Source: Nocardioides sp. JS614 (GTDB taxonomy: Bacteria > Actinomycetota > Actinomycetes > Propionibacteriales > Nocardioidaceae). Taken from it: a stretch of 64,000 bases of DNA. Within the stretch, counting starts at the first letter, position 1, and each line of letters begins with the position of its first letter. Positions 16,729 through 23,092 of the stretch are shown piece by piece. The DNA lies in contig NC_008699.1 in assembly GCF_000015265.1 (NCBI RefSeq), forward strand, positions 4,526,001-4,590,000, read 5' to 3'. The notes under the pieces were generated by a model. The model was not told the origin of the DNA. It was given only the letters and a program-made list of their open reading frames with translations, and did no database searches. Made by a program: the position numbers and the translations under genes.

Positions 16729-16744
16729 GTGAACGCGGATTCAC
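16729..16744. promoter_or_regulatory. TetR-type operator 2 (regulator side)
   Basis: The inverted repeat GTGAA-CGCGGA-TTCAC lies 38 bases upstream of the TetR start codon. Its position suits autorepression. Confidence 0.65.
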
Positions 16745-16781
16745 GTGCGGATCCCTGGAGCGTCGGACCGAACGGAGAGGC

Positions 16782-17459
16782 ATGAGCGTCAGCGCCAGCG
16801 ACGAAGTCACCCTCGCGACCCGGAGCGTCCGGGCCGAGCGTCGGCGGCGGCAGCTCCTCGGGGCGGCCGCCCGGCTGATGGATCGCAGCGGCTCGGAGTC
16901 GGTGTCGATGCAGGCCCTCGCCGACGAGGCCGGGGTCAGCGTGGGCCTGATCTACCGCTACTTCGGGGGCAAGGACGACCTGCTCCTGGCCGTCATCGTC
17001 GAGGTGCTGGACACCTTCGCCGAGCGAGTGCCCGCCGCCATCGAGGAGTCGGGCGACGACCCGGCCCGCCGGCTCGCCGCCGCCTTCCGCACCTACTGCG
17101 AGGTGATCGACGAGCAACGACACGCCGCGGTCCTCACCTACCGGGAGAGCAGGTCACTGACCGATGCCGGGCGCGAGCGGATCAAGGAACTCGAGGTCAG
17201 CACCAGCGAGCCGCTGCGGGAGATCTTGCAGGCCGGCATCGAGCGCGGCACCTTCATCGCCGAGGTGGACGCCGACCTGGTGGCCTACAACCTGCTGCTG
17301 GAGGCCCATGCCTGGGCGCTCAAGCACTGGTACTTCGAGCGCACGCTGACCCTCGACGACTATGTCCGCCGACAGGTGTCGCTCGTGCTGCGGTCCCTGC
17401 TCGAGACACGGCACCGGCGCAGGTACTCGGACCTGCTCAGCATCGCCTCCGTCGACTGA
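16782..17459 (+). CDS. TetR family regulator of the cyclohexanecarboxylate-type operon
   Basis: A 225-residue TetR-like protein with an extended N-terminus; the helix-turn-helix occupies about residues 40-70 (S-M-Q-A-L-A-D-E-A-G-V-S-V-G-L-I-Y-R-Y-F-G-G-K-D-D-L-L). The C-terminal ligand domain is all-helical and ends with a TetR_C-type W-A-L-K-H-W-Y-F-E-R segment seen in regulators of acyl-CoA catabolism. It is divergent from badI with two matching operators between. The likely inducer is a CoA thioester of the pathway, by analogy only. BadR, the regulator in R. palustris, is of a different family. Confidence 0.88.
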   Translation: MSVSASDEVTLATRSVRAERRRRQLLGAAARLMDRSGSESVSMQALADEAGVSVGLIYRYFGGKDDLLLAVIVEVLDTFAERVPAAIEESGDDPARRLAAAFRTYCEVIDEQRHAAVLTYRESRSLTDAGRERIKELEVSTSEPLREILQAGIERGTFIAEVDADLVAYNLLLEAHAWALKHWYFERTLTLDDYVRRQVSLVLRSLLETRHRRRYSDLLSIASVD

Positions 17460-17477
17460 GCCTCGAGGCCGAGGCTC
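17458..17477. terminator. two-way terminator between the TetR gene and a convergent gene
   Basis: GAGCCTCG and CGAGGCTC pair around an AGGC loop, overlapping the TetR stop codon by two bases and lying 16 bases from the stop of the opposing gene. Confidence 0.5.
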
Positions 17478-17493
17478 GGCTGGGGCCGGGCCC

Positions 17494-17769
17494 TCAGGCG
17501 GCGCGGCGGTCCCGGAGCACCCGGCGGGTGCCGAGCAGCGCCAGGCCGACGCCGATCCCGCCGATCACGATGCCGGCGAACAGGTACAGGTAGCTCGCGT
17601 CCAGGTCGTCGCCCTCGTCGATGCCGATCATGCTCACGAGCAGGAAGCCGAGCCTGCCCATCACGAAGGACCCGAGCACCATCGCCAGGGCGATGCCCTG
17701 GGTCCAGCCCTTGGAGAGGTTGAGCTCGGACCGCTCGACCCCACCTTCCGGCTGCGCGCGAAGTGTCAT
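17494..17769 (-). CDS. hypothetical two-helix membrane protein
   Basis: A 91-residue protein with two hydrophobic helices (about residues 24-48 and 60-82) separated by an acidic loop D-E-G-D-D-L-D. The N-terminus is polar and the C-terminus is arginine-rich (R-R-V-L-R-D-R-R), which fits both termini in the cytoplasm. I do not recognise the family. Start ATG at 17769. Confidence 0.65.
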   Translation of the reverse strand: MTLRAQPEGGVERSELNLSKGWTQGIALAMVLGSFVMGRLGFLLVSMIGIDEGDDLDASYLYLFAGIVIGGIGVGLALLGTRRVLRDRRAA

Positions 17770-17856
17770 GAGGCCGCCGCCGAAATCGACGATGCCCGGT
17801 CAACGCAGCGGGCCGAGGCGGTCTTGTGAACCATCCCGCCGGCCGGCCCCTGGGCG

Positions 17857-18363
17857 TCATGCCTGCTGGCAGACCCAGCCCTCCGGGAGCTCCGCGGAGT
17901 CGATGAAGTCGAGCAGCTCGGCGGCCTGCTCGGCGGTGAGTACGGCGTCCCCGCGGGGGTAGATGATCGGCTCCTCCTTGGCGTTGTGCTCGGCGAGCCG
18001 GTCGAGCAGCTCGCGGCACCGCTCGCGCAGGCCGTCGGGGTCCGCGGCGCCGTCCAGGCCGTCGATCGCGTCCAGGGTCTGCCAGATCTCGCCGTGCTCG
18101 CGGAGCATCACGAGCACCGGCGCGAGCATCCCCGCGGCGCGCAGCGGCGGGAAGAGGAACTCCTCCTCCAGGTAGATGTGCCGGCGCAGGGCCGCGCCGG
18201 CCCGGGCGAGCTGCGGCAGCAGCAGATCGCCCCGGGCCAGGCCCTCGAGGAAGGCCTCGATGCCGTCGTCGATCTCGTGGTGCTCGTCCTCGAGCAGGGC
18301 GGAGATGCTCGGGGTGTCCGCGTTCTCGGGGTCGGCGTCCAGGTCGGTGTTCGGGTCAGCCAT
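17857..18363 (-). CDS. hemerythrin/HHE domain protein
   Basis: A 168-residue four-helix protein. The iron ligand motifs are visible: D-E-H-H-E-I-D (H28/H29), R-R-H-I-Y-L-E-E-E-F-L-F-P, M-L-R-E-H-G-E-I-W and A-E-H-N-A-K-E-E-P-I-I-Y-P. Such proteins bind a diiron centre and take part in oxygen, nitric oxide or iron sensing. The first 18 residues are acidic and disordered. The gene ends downstream of fdxA with a 12-bp gap, so the two are probably one transcript. Confidence 0.88.
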   Translation of the reverse strand: MADPNTDLDADPENADTPSISALLEDEHHEIDDGIEAFLEGLARGDLLLPQLARAGAALRRHIYLEEEFLFPPLRAAGMLAPVLVMLREHGEIWQTLDAIDGLDGAADPDGLRERCRELLDRLAEHNAKEEPIIYPRGDAVLTAEQAAELLDFIDSAELPEGWVCQQA

Positions 18364-18375
18364 CTCGCTTCTTCC

Positions 18376-18720
18376 TCAGCCCTCTCGCGGCGGCCGGGCG
18401 GCCACCAGCTCGGTGTCGACGCCGAAGGCGCCCAGCTTGGCGGCGCCTCCCGGCGAGCCGATCGGCCGGTCGCGTCCGGGCAGCACCTCGGCGAAGAACC
18501 GCGCGTTGTCATCCTGGTAGGGCTGGAGCTCGGCGGGCAAGTCGTCCTCGTAGTAGATCGCCTCGACCGGGCAGACCGGCTCGCAGGCGCCGCAGTCGAC
18601 GCACTCGTCGGGCTGGATGTAGAGCGAGCGCGCGCCCTCGTAGATGCAGTCCACCGGGCACTCGTCCACGCACGCCCGGTCCTGCACATCGATGCACGGC
18701 TCGCCGATCACGTACGCCAT
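18376..18720 (-). CDS. fdxA: 7Fe ferredoxin
   Basis: A 114-residue ferredoxin of the FdxA type, an electron carrier with one 3Fe-4S and one 4Fe-4S cluster. The cysteines are C9, C17, C21, C25, C40, C43, C46 and C50; by family precedent C9, C17 and C50 bind the 3Fe cluster and C21, C40, C43 and C46 the 4Fe cluster. The tail after residue 55 is typical of actinobacterial FdxA. It is divergent from the DsbA-like gene across a 90-bp AT-richer stretch that probably holds both promoters. Confidence 0.93.
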   Translation of the reverse strand: MAYVIGEPCIDVQDRACVDECPVDCIYEGARSLYIQPDECVDCGACEPVCPVEAIYYEDDLPAELQPYQDDNARFFAEVLPGRDRPIGSPGGAAKLGAFGVDTELVAARPPREG

Positions 18721-18810
18721 CGACCCTCCTCGACACTCGACACTGGTTGTTTAGACGAAACTATTGTAGAAACGAACGTAGCACGTCCGCGGACTCGGGA
18801 GGAGACCCCA

Positions 18811-19500
18811 ATGACCCGCCAGACGACCCGCCAGGAGGCTCGCCAGCTCGTGCTCTACGGCGACTTCACCTGCCCGTGGAGCTACCTGGCCTCGCGGCGG
18901 GCCGACGCACTGGCAGCCACCGGCCTGCGGGTCGACTGGCGCGCGGTGCGAGCCCCGGCGCACGACAGCCGGGCCGGCGCGGACCGGTTCCGCGTCGTGC
19001 GCCGGGAGCTGGACCTGGTCGCCGCCGGGCTGCGCCCGGACGAGCGGCTTCCATACGCGCTGGCCGGCTTCGTCCCGGAGACCGCGGCGGCCGCCGTGAC
19101 CGGCTACGCCGAGGCGTACGCCGCGGGCTCGGCCGCCCCGGTCCGGCACCTGCTGTTCGACGCGTTCTGGGCGCACGGGTGCGACGTCGGCGACGCCCAG
19201 GTGGTGCACACGCTGGTCGTCGACGCGATCCGCACCGGCTGCCCGCCGGGGCATCCTTGCGCGGACTGGGGCTACACCGTGGTCGGCGACGACCCCGTCG
19301 CCCCCGCCCCCCGGCACCTGGTCGAGCGCTGGGCACGCCAGTGGCGGGCGACCGGGCTGGACGCGCTCCCCGTGCTGGTCGTCGACGACGCGGCGCCGCT
19401 GGTCGGTGCCGCAGCCGTGGCGTGGCTGGCCGACGAGCTGCTGCGCCGTACCCCTGATCGCCGGTGGGACCCGGCGCCGGCGCTGCCCCATGCCGGCTGA
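18811..19500 (+). CDS. DsbA-like thioredoxin-fold protein
   Basis: A 229-residue cytoplasmic protein of the DsbA/FrnE/2-hydroxychromene-2-carboxylate isomerase group. The N-terminal strand reads V-L-Y-G-D-F-T-C-P-W-S-Y-L-A-S, where a single cysteine (C-P-W-S instead of C-x-x-C) means it cannot act as a simple dithiol oxidase and favours an isomerase or transferase-like role. The C-terminal V-P/L-P-V-L-V-V-D-D segment completes the fold. The ATG follows GGAGGA with good spacing. Confidence 0.8.
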   Translation: MTRQTTRQEARQLVLYGDFTCPWSYLASRRADALAATGLRVDWRAVRAPAHDSRAGADRFRVVRRELDLVAAGLRPDERLPYALAGFVPETAAAAVTGYAEAYAAGSAAPVRHLLFDAFWAHGCDVGDAQVVHTLVVDAIRTGCPPGHPCADWGYTVVGDDPVAPAPRHLVERWARQWRATGLDALPVLVVDDAAPLVGAAAVAWLADELLRRTPDRRWDPAPALPHAG

Positions 19501-19573
19501 GCACCCCACCGCGCCGGCCGGCTCGGAGCGCTTCGCCCGGTCCGGGCGTCCGGGCGTGGAACGATGGCGCCCG

Positions 19574-20275
19574 ATGGACCGCTCGACGAACACCGACGAC
19601 CCGCCGCGCAGCGACGACCCGGCGCACGGCCTCGGCCCGACCCGGGCCCGGGTGCTCGCGCTGCTCCAGGACGCGGGCGAGCCGATGACCGCCTCCGCGG
19701 TCGGCGCCCGGCTGGGGCTGCACGTGAACTCCGCGCGGTTCCACCTCGACGCGCTGGCCGAGGACGCGCTGGTGGTCCGCGAGCGCGAGGACCGCAGCAC
19801 GCCCGGGCGCCCCAAGGTGCTGTACACGGTCGCGCAGGCCGCGCCCGCGGTCACCCACCGCAGCTACCGGCTGCTCGCGGAGATCCTCACCAGCATCCTC
19901 GCGGGCCGGCTGCCCGAGCCGTCCGCCGCGGCCGAGGAGGCCGGCGTGGCGTGGGGCCGCTACCTGGCGCCGGCAGCCCCGCCGTACCAGCGCGCGGATC
20001 GCTCGGAGTCGTTGGTGCGGCTCGTCGACACGCTCGACCGGATCGGCTTCGACTCCCACGTCGTCGACGAGCCGGGCGACCTTCGCCTGGAGGTCAGCCA
20101 CTGCCCGTTCCTCGAGGTCGCCGAGCAGCACCACGACGTCGTCTGCGCCGTGCACCTGGGCCTGATGCGCGGCATCCTCGAGCAGACCGGCGCCACCGTG
20201 CGGGCGACCGGCCTGGAGCCGCTCGTGGAGCCCAGCCGCTGCATCGCCCACCTGGGGGCCGGGGAACCGGCCTGA
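19574..20275 (+). CDS. winged-HTH regulator with a C-terminal cysteine cluster (SufR/ArsR-like)
   Basis: A winged helix-turn-helix (about residues 18-85) reads A-S-A-V-G-A-R-L-G-L-H-V-N-S-A-R-F-H-L-D-A-L. The C-terminal effector domain has S-H-C-P-F-L-E-V-A, then C thirteen residues on in D-V-V-C-A-V-H-L-G, and a third in P-S-R-C-I, an arrangement like the Fe-S or metal-sensing domain of SufR-type regulators. The start is uncertain: ATG 19574 gives a clean N-terminus, while ATG 19490 overlaps the preceding gene by 11 bases. Its position after the DsbA-like gene suggests redox-linked control. Confidence 0.75.
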   Translation: MDRSTNTDDPPRSDDPAHGLGPTRARVLALLQDAGEPMTASAVGARLGLHVNSARFHLDALAEDALVVREREDRSTPGRPKVLYTVAQAAPAVTHRSYRLLAEILTSILAGRLPEPSAAAEEAGVAWGRYLAPAAPPYQRADRSESLVRLVDTLDRIGFDSHVVDEPGDLRLEVSHCPFLEVAEQHHDVVCAVHLGLMRGILEQTGATVRATGLEPLVEPSRCIAHLGAGEPA

Positions 20276-20318
20276 GGCCGCCCGGTCGGGGGTGCCGGCC
20301 GGGCGCCGGGCCGTGCCG

Positions 20319-20392
20319 CTGTAACGCCCGTTTACCCTTTGTTCCGACCCCCATGCAACATGGGGCACAGAACGGGTAACACGGCGTTACAG
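20319..20392. repeat. 74-bp palindromic element, family 2, copy 2
   Basis: CTGTAACGCC...TTTACCC on the left is answered by GGGTAAC...GGCGTTACAG on the right, with an inner CCCCATG/CATGGGG hairpin around CAA. It sits between the convergent stops at 20275 and 20409. Confidence 0.85.
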
Positions 20393-20408
20393 CCAACGGC
20401 GGCGCGGA

Positions 20409-21017
20409 TCAGATCAGCAGGGCCGGGTCGATGTCATCGAGCTGGGCGTCGGGCACGCGGGCGGGGATGCCGAGCACGGTGCTGCCCGGGGCGACGTCAC
20501 GGACCACCACCGAGTTCGCCCCTACCCGGGCGCCGGCACCGACGACGACCGGGCCCAGGACCCGGGCGCCCGCGCCGATCACCACGCCGTCGCCGACCAC
20601 CGGGTGCCGGCGGCCCGGTGCCGTCGACCGGCTGCCGAGCGTGACCCCGTGGTAGAGCAGCACGTCGTCGCCGACCACCGCGGTCTCGCCGATCACCACC
20701 CCCATGCCGTGGTCGATGAACAGCCGGCGGCCGATCTCGGCACCCGGGTGGATCTCGATCCCGGTCAGCGCCCGGCCGGCGTGCGAGACCAGCCGGGCGG
20801 CCAGCCGGCCACCGGGCCGGTGCCACAGCCGGTGGGCGAGCCGGTGCAGCCAGACCGCATGCAGACCCGGGTAGGCGAGCACCAGCTCCGGTGTGGACCG
20901 CGCGGCGGGATCACGCTCGCGAGCGGCGCGCAGGTCCTCGCGCAGCCGGTGCCGCCACCGCACCGGGCCCGGCGTCGGCGCGACGAGCGCCGAGGTGACG
21001 AGGCTCGGGATGCTCAT
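20409..21017 (-). CDS. cysE: serine O-acetyltransferase
   Basis: A 202-residue serine acetyltransferase of the short EpsC type, making O-acetylserine for cysteine synthesis. The left-handed beta-helix hexapeptide repeats run from I-E-I-H-P-G-A-x-I-G-R-R-L-F-I-D-H-G onward, with the catalytic D-H pair, G-E-T-A-V-V-G-D-D-V and Y-H-G-V-T-L-G. The C-terminus includes G-A-N-S-V-V-V-R-D-V-A-P-G-S-T-V-L-G-I-P-A. It starts two bases beyond the cysK stop, so the pair is one operon. Confidence 0.93.
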   Translation of the reverse strand: MSIPSLVTSALVAPTPGPVRWRHRLREDLRAARERDPAARSTPELVLAYPGLHAVWLHRLAHRLWHRPGGRLAARLVSHAGRALTGIEIHPGAEIGRRLFIDHGMGVVIGETAVVGDDVLLYHGVTLGSRSTAPGRRHPVVGDGVVIGAGARVLGPVVVGAGARVGANSVVVRDVAPGSTVLGIPARVPDAQLDDIDPALLI

Positions 21018-21019
21018 GG

Positions 21020-21949
21020 TCAGTCCACCAGCCCCTCGAACAGCAGGGTCGAGAGGTAGCGCTCGCCGAAGGACGGCACGATCACCACGATGGTGCGGCC
21101 GGCGTTCTCGGGTCGCTGCGCCACCTGGACGGCCGCCGAGATCGCGGCGCCCGACGACAGGCCGACCAGCAGGCCCTCCTCGGTCGCCGCCCGCCGGGCC
21201 CAGGTCACGGCCTCCTCGACGGGTACGTCGAGCACCTCGTCGTACACGGTGGTGTCGAGGATCTCGGGGACGAAGTTGGCGCCGAGGCCCTGGATCTTGT
21301 GCGGGCCCGGGGCGCCGCCGTTGAGGATCGGCGACTCGGCCGGCTCGACGCCGATCACCTGCACGTCGGGCTTGCGCTCCTTGAGCAGCTGCCCGACGCC
21401 GGTGATGGTGCCGCCGGTGCCGATGCCGGCGACCAGGATGTCGACCTCGCCGTCGGTGTCCTTCCAGATCTCCTCGGCGGTGGTGTCGCGGTGGATGGCC
21501 GGGTTGGCGGCGTTCGCGAACTGCCGCACCGGCACCGCTCCGGTCGTCTCGGCGATCTCCTCTGCCTTGCGCACCGCGCCGGTCATGCCCTCGCTGCCGG
21601 GGGTCAGCACCAGCTCGGCGCCGAAGGCCCGCAGCAGCGCGCGGCGCTCGCGAGACATCGTCTCGGGCATGGTCAGCACCACGCGGTAGCCGCGGGCGGC
21701 GCCGACCATGGCGAGGGCGATGCCGGTGTTGCCGGAGGTGGCCTCGACGACGGTGCCGCCCGGGGCGAGCACCCCGGCGGCCTCGGCGGCGTCGATCATC
21801 GCGACGCCGATCCGGTCCTTGACGCTGTTGGCGGGGTTGTAGAACTCGAGCTTGGCCAGCACGGTGGCGCCGGCATCGCCGACGACCCGGTTGAGCCGGA
21901 CGAGCGGGGTGTTGCCGACGAGCTGGGTGACGTCGTCGTAGATGTTCAT
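21020..21949 (-). CDS. cysK: cysteine synthase A
   Basis: A 309-residue PLP enzyme that makes cysteine from O-acetylserine and sulfide. The PLP lysine is K44 in N-S-V-K-D-R; T-S-G-N-T-G binds substrate, G-T-G-G-T binds the phosphate and G-L-S-S-G-A lies near the end. The RBS context GTGAAGGACC before the ATG is repeated almost exactly before the upstream leader ORF. Expression is probably attenuated through the two cysteine-containing leader ORFs. Confidence 0.95.
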   Translation of the reverse strand: MNIYDDVTQLVGNTPLVRLNRVVGDAGATVLAKLEFYNPANSVKDRIGVAMIDAAEAAGVLAPGGTVVEATSGNTGIALAMVGAARGYRVVLTMPETMSRERRALLRAFGAELVLTPGSEGMTGAVRKAEEIAETTGAVPVRQFANAANPAIHRDTTAEEIWKDTDGEVDILVAGIGTGGTITGVGQLLKERKPDVQVIGVEPAESPILNGGAPGPHKIQGLGANFVPEILDTTVYDEVLDVPVEEAVTWARRAATEEGLLVGLSSGAAISAAVQVAQRPENAGRTIVVIVPSFGERYLSTLLFEGLVD

Positions 21950-22001
21950 GGGTGGTCCTTCACTGCGGTACGGGCGGTCTGGTCGGGTGCGGCGGGTCTG
22001 C

Positions 22002-22136
22002 TCAGGGCAGGCGACACAGCGCCGACCGGACGTGGCAGTGGTCCACGGCGCGGCGACGGATGAGGGGCAGCGGGGCGCTGAACGGCGCGGTGAGATCGGT
22101 GCGCTCGGCGACCGGGTGGTCGTCGTGGGTGGTCAT
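22002..22136 (-). CDS. cysteine leader peptide 1 upstream of cysK
   Basis: A 44-codon ORF with ATG at 22136 preceded by AAGGA (spacing seven). Its C-terminal half contains R-R-R-A-V-D-H-C-H-V-R-S-A-L-C-R, almost identical to the second leader ORF. Its stop lies 52 bases before the cysK start. Short ORFs with a V-D-x-C-R-V-x-x-x-x-C-R core are known in front of actinobacterial sulfur genes and are annotated as putative leader peptides; a cysteine-responsive attenuation role is inferred. Confidence 0.65.
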   Translation of the reverse strand: MTTHDDHPVAERTDLTAPFSAPLPLIRRRAVDHCHVRSALCRLP

Positions 22137-22149
22137 GGCGGGTCCTTCA

Positions 22150-22190
22150 CGGGCGGGCGGCGTCTGGGTCGGCGCGCCCGGTCCCGCCCG
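22150..22190 (-). promoter_or_regulatory. possible attenuator hairpin between the two leader ORFs
   Basis: CGGGCGGG (22150-22157) and CCCGCCCG (22183-22190) can pair around a 25-base loop, just after the stop of leader ORF 2 and before the RBS of leader ORF 1. The base pairing is plain, the role is inference. Confidence 0.35.
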
Positions 22191-22219
22191 CGCGAGGGCG
22201 CGGTGGCGGCAGCGAGCGC

Positions 22220-22357
22220 TCAGCTGGTCCGAGGGCGCAGGCGACAGCAGGGGCGACACAGCGCCGACCGGACGCGGCAGTGGTCCACGGCCCGGCGACG
22301 GACGAGCGGCACCGACAGCGGACGGGCGGACGCCGGTCGCTGCGCACGGGGGATCAC
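22220..22357 (-). CDS. cysteine leader peptide 2 upstream of cysK
   Basis: A 45-codon ORF with GTG at 22357 preceded by a full AGGAGG four bases away, the strongest ribosome site in the window. The core R-R-R-A-V-D-H-C-R-V-R-S-A-L-C-R matches leader ORF 1, and two further cysteine codons follow at once (C37, C38), so four cysteine codons fall within twelve. It was probably the first translated ORF of the cysK-cysE transcript. A 7-bp GGCCAGG/CCTGGCC hairpin (22381-22397) precedes the RBS. Confidence 0.65.
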   Translation of the reverse strand: MIPRAQRPASARPLSVPLVRRRAVDHCRVRSALCRPCCRLRPRTS

Positions 22358-22481
22358 GGTGCCTCCTGGGGATGCCGAATGGCCAGGATGCCTGGCCGGT
22401 CCGGATCACCGCAGGGTCTTTGGTCCCGCCGTCGCCGGGACTTTGTGCCCAGCCCCGCCCGGCCGCCCGGCGCCGCCGTAC

Positions 22482-22502
22482 GTCGTTTGGTCACCAAACG
22501 AC
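22482..22502. promoter_or_regulatory. 21-bp palindrome, putative operator A of the cysK-cysE operon
   Basis: Arms GTCGTTTGGT and ACCAAACGAC surround a single central base. It lies about 125 bp upstream of leader ORF 2 and resembles site B closely. Confidence 0.6.
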
Positions 22503-22523
22503 GGCACTGAGCGCGCCCCGGAC

Positions 22524-22543
22524 GTCGTTGGTGACCAAACGAC
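22524..22543. promoter_or_regulatory. palindrome, putative operator B of the cysK-cysE operon
   Basis: Same palindrome as site A with one T lost from the left arm (GTCGTTGGT and ACCAAACGAC around one base). The centres of A and B are about 41-42 bp apart, close to four helical turns. The regulator is not identified. Confidence 0.6.
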
Positions 22544-22591
22544 AACTCCTTCCACGCCGCGGCGGCCGGGGCGGCCCACGGCGGCCGGCGG

Positions 22592-22975
22592 TCAGGCGGT
22601 GCGCTCGCGCGGGACCTCGAGCCGGGGGATGCCGCCCAGGCCGAGCCGGTAGCGGACCTGCCCGGCGTACTCCTCGAGGGTCCGCCACAGGGTCTCGTGG
22701 GCCGCCCACGGCAACGGTTCGGCGCCGCGCTGCCAGGTCTCGCCGAACGCGATCCACACCGGAGTCCAGGCGGCGGCGTCGTCCCAGGCGCCGCGCCGCG
22801 CGATCAGCAGCCGCCGCCGGATCTGGAACGCCGCGCGCGGGCCGTCGACGTACACCGGCGAGGTCGCGACCGGCCACACCCACAGGTCGAGGGTCATCAG
22901 GTGCACCTCGAGCTCGTGCAGCACCGACGGGTCGACCAGCACGGTCGCCACGTTCTCGTGCGGGGCCCGCCTCAT
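22592..22975 (-). CDS. hypothetical protein
   Basis: A 127-residue soluble protein rich in tryptophan and aromatic residues (W-V-W-P-V-A, T-P-V-W-I-A-F-G-E-T-W, A-H-E-T-L-W-R-T-L-E-E-Y). No signal peptide, membrane segment or cysteine pair. The family is unknown to me. The ATG at 22975 is preferred to a longer start that would translate the 12-bp tandem repeats upstream. Confidence 0.6.
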   Translation of the reverse strand: MRRAPHENVATVLVDPSVLHELEVHLMTLDLWVWPVATSPVYVDGPRAAFQIRRRLLIARRGAWDDAAAWTPVWIAFGETWQRGAEPLPWAAHETLWRTLEEYAGQVRYRLGLGGIPRLEVPRERTA

Positions 22976-23005
22976 GGCGGCACGCTTCCCGAGCCCGGCC
23001 GCCAC

Positions 23006-23042
23006 GTCAAGACACCCGTCAAGACACCCGTCAAAGACACCC
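23006..23042. repeat. three tandem 12-13 bp repeats
   Basis: GTCAAGACACCC occurs twice, followed by a third unit with one added A. It lies between two minus-strand genes, upstream of the hypothetical protein; no function is visible. Confidence 0.7.
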
Positions 23043-23092
23043 CACCACGACACAGGCGGCCCGCGGCGTCGGTCGCGGGCCGCCCGGTGCCC

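Noticed and set aside
16729..16744. Crp/GlxR site before the TetR gene
   Set aside because: The GTGA and TCAC halves are eight bases apart here, not six, and the longer GTGAA/TTCAC halves match the second operator near badI.
23006..23042. CRISPR-like array from three 12-bp repeats
   Set aside because: Units are contiguous without spacers and no cas gene is present; it is a simple tandem repeat.
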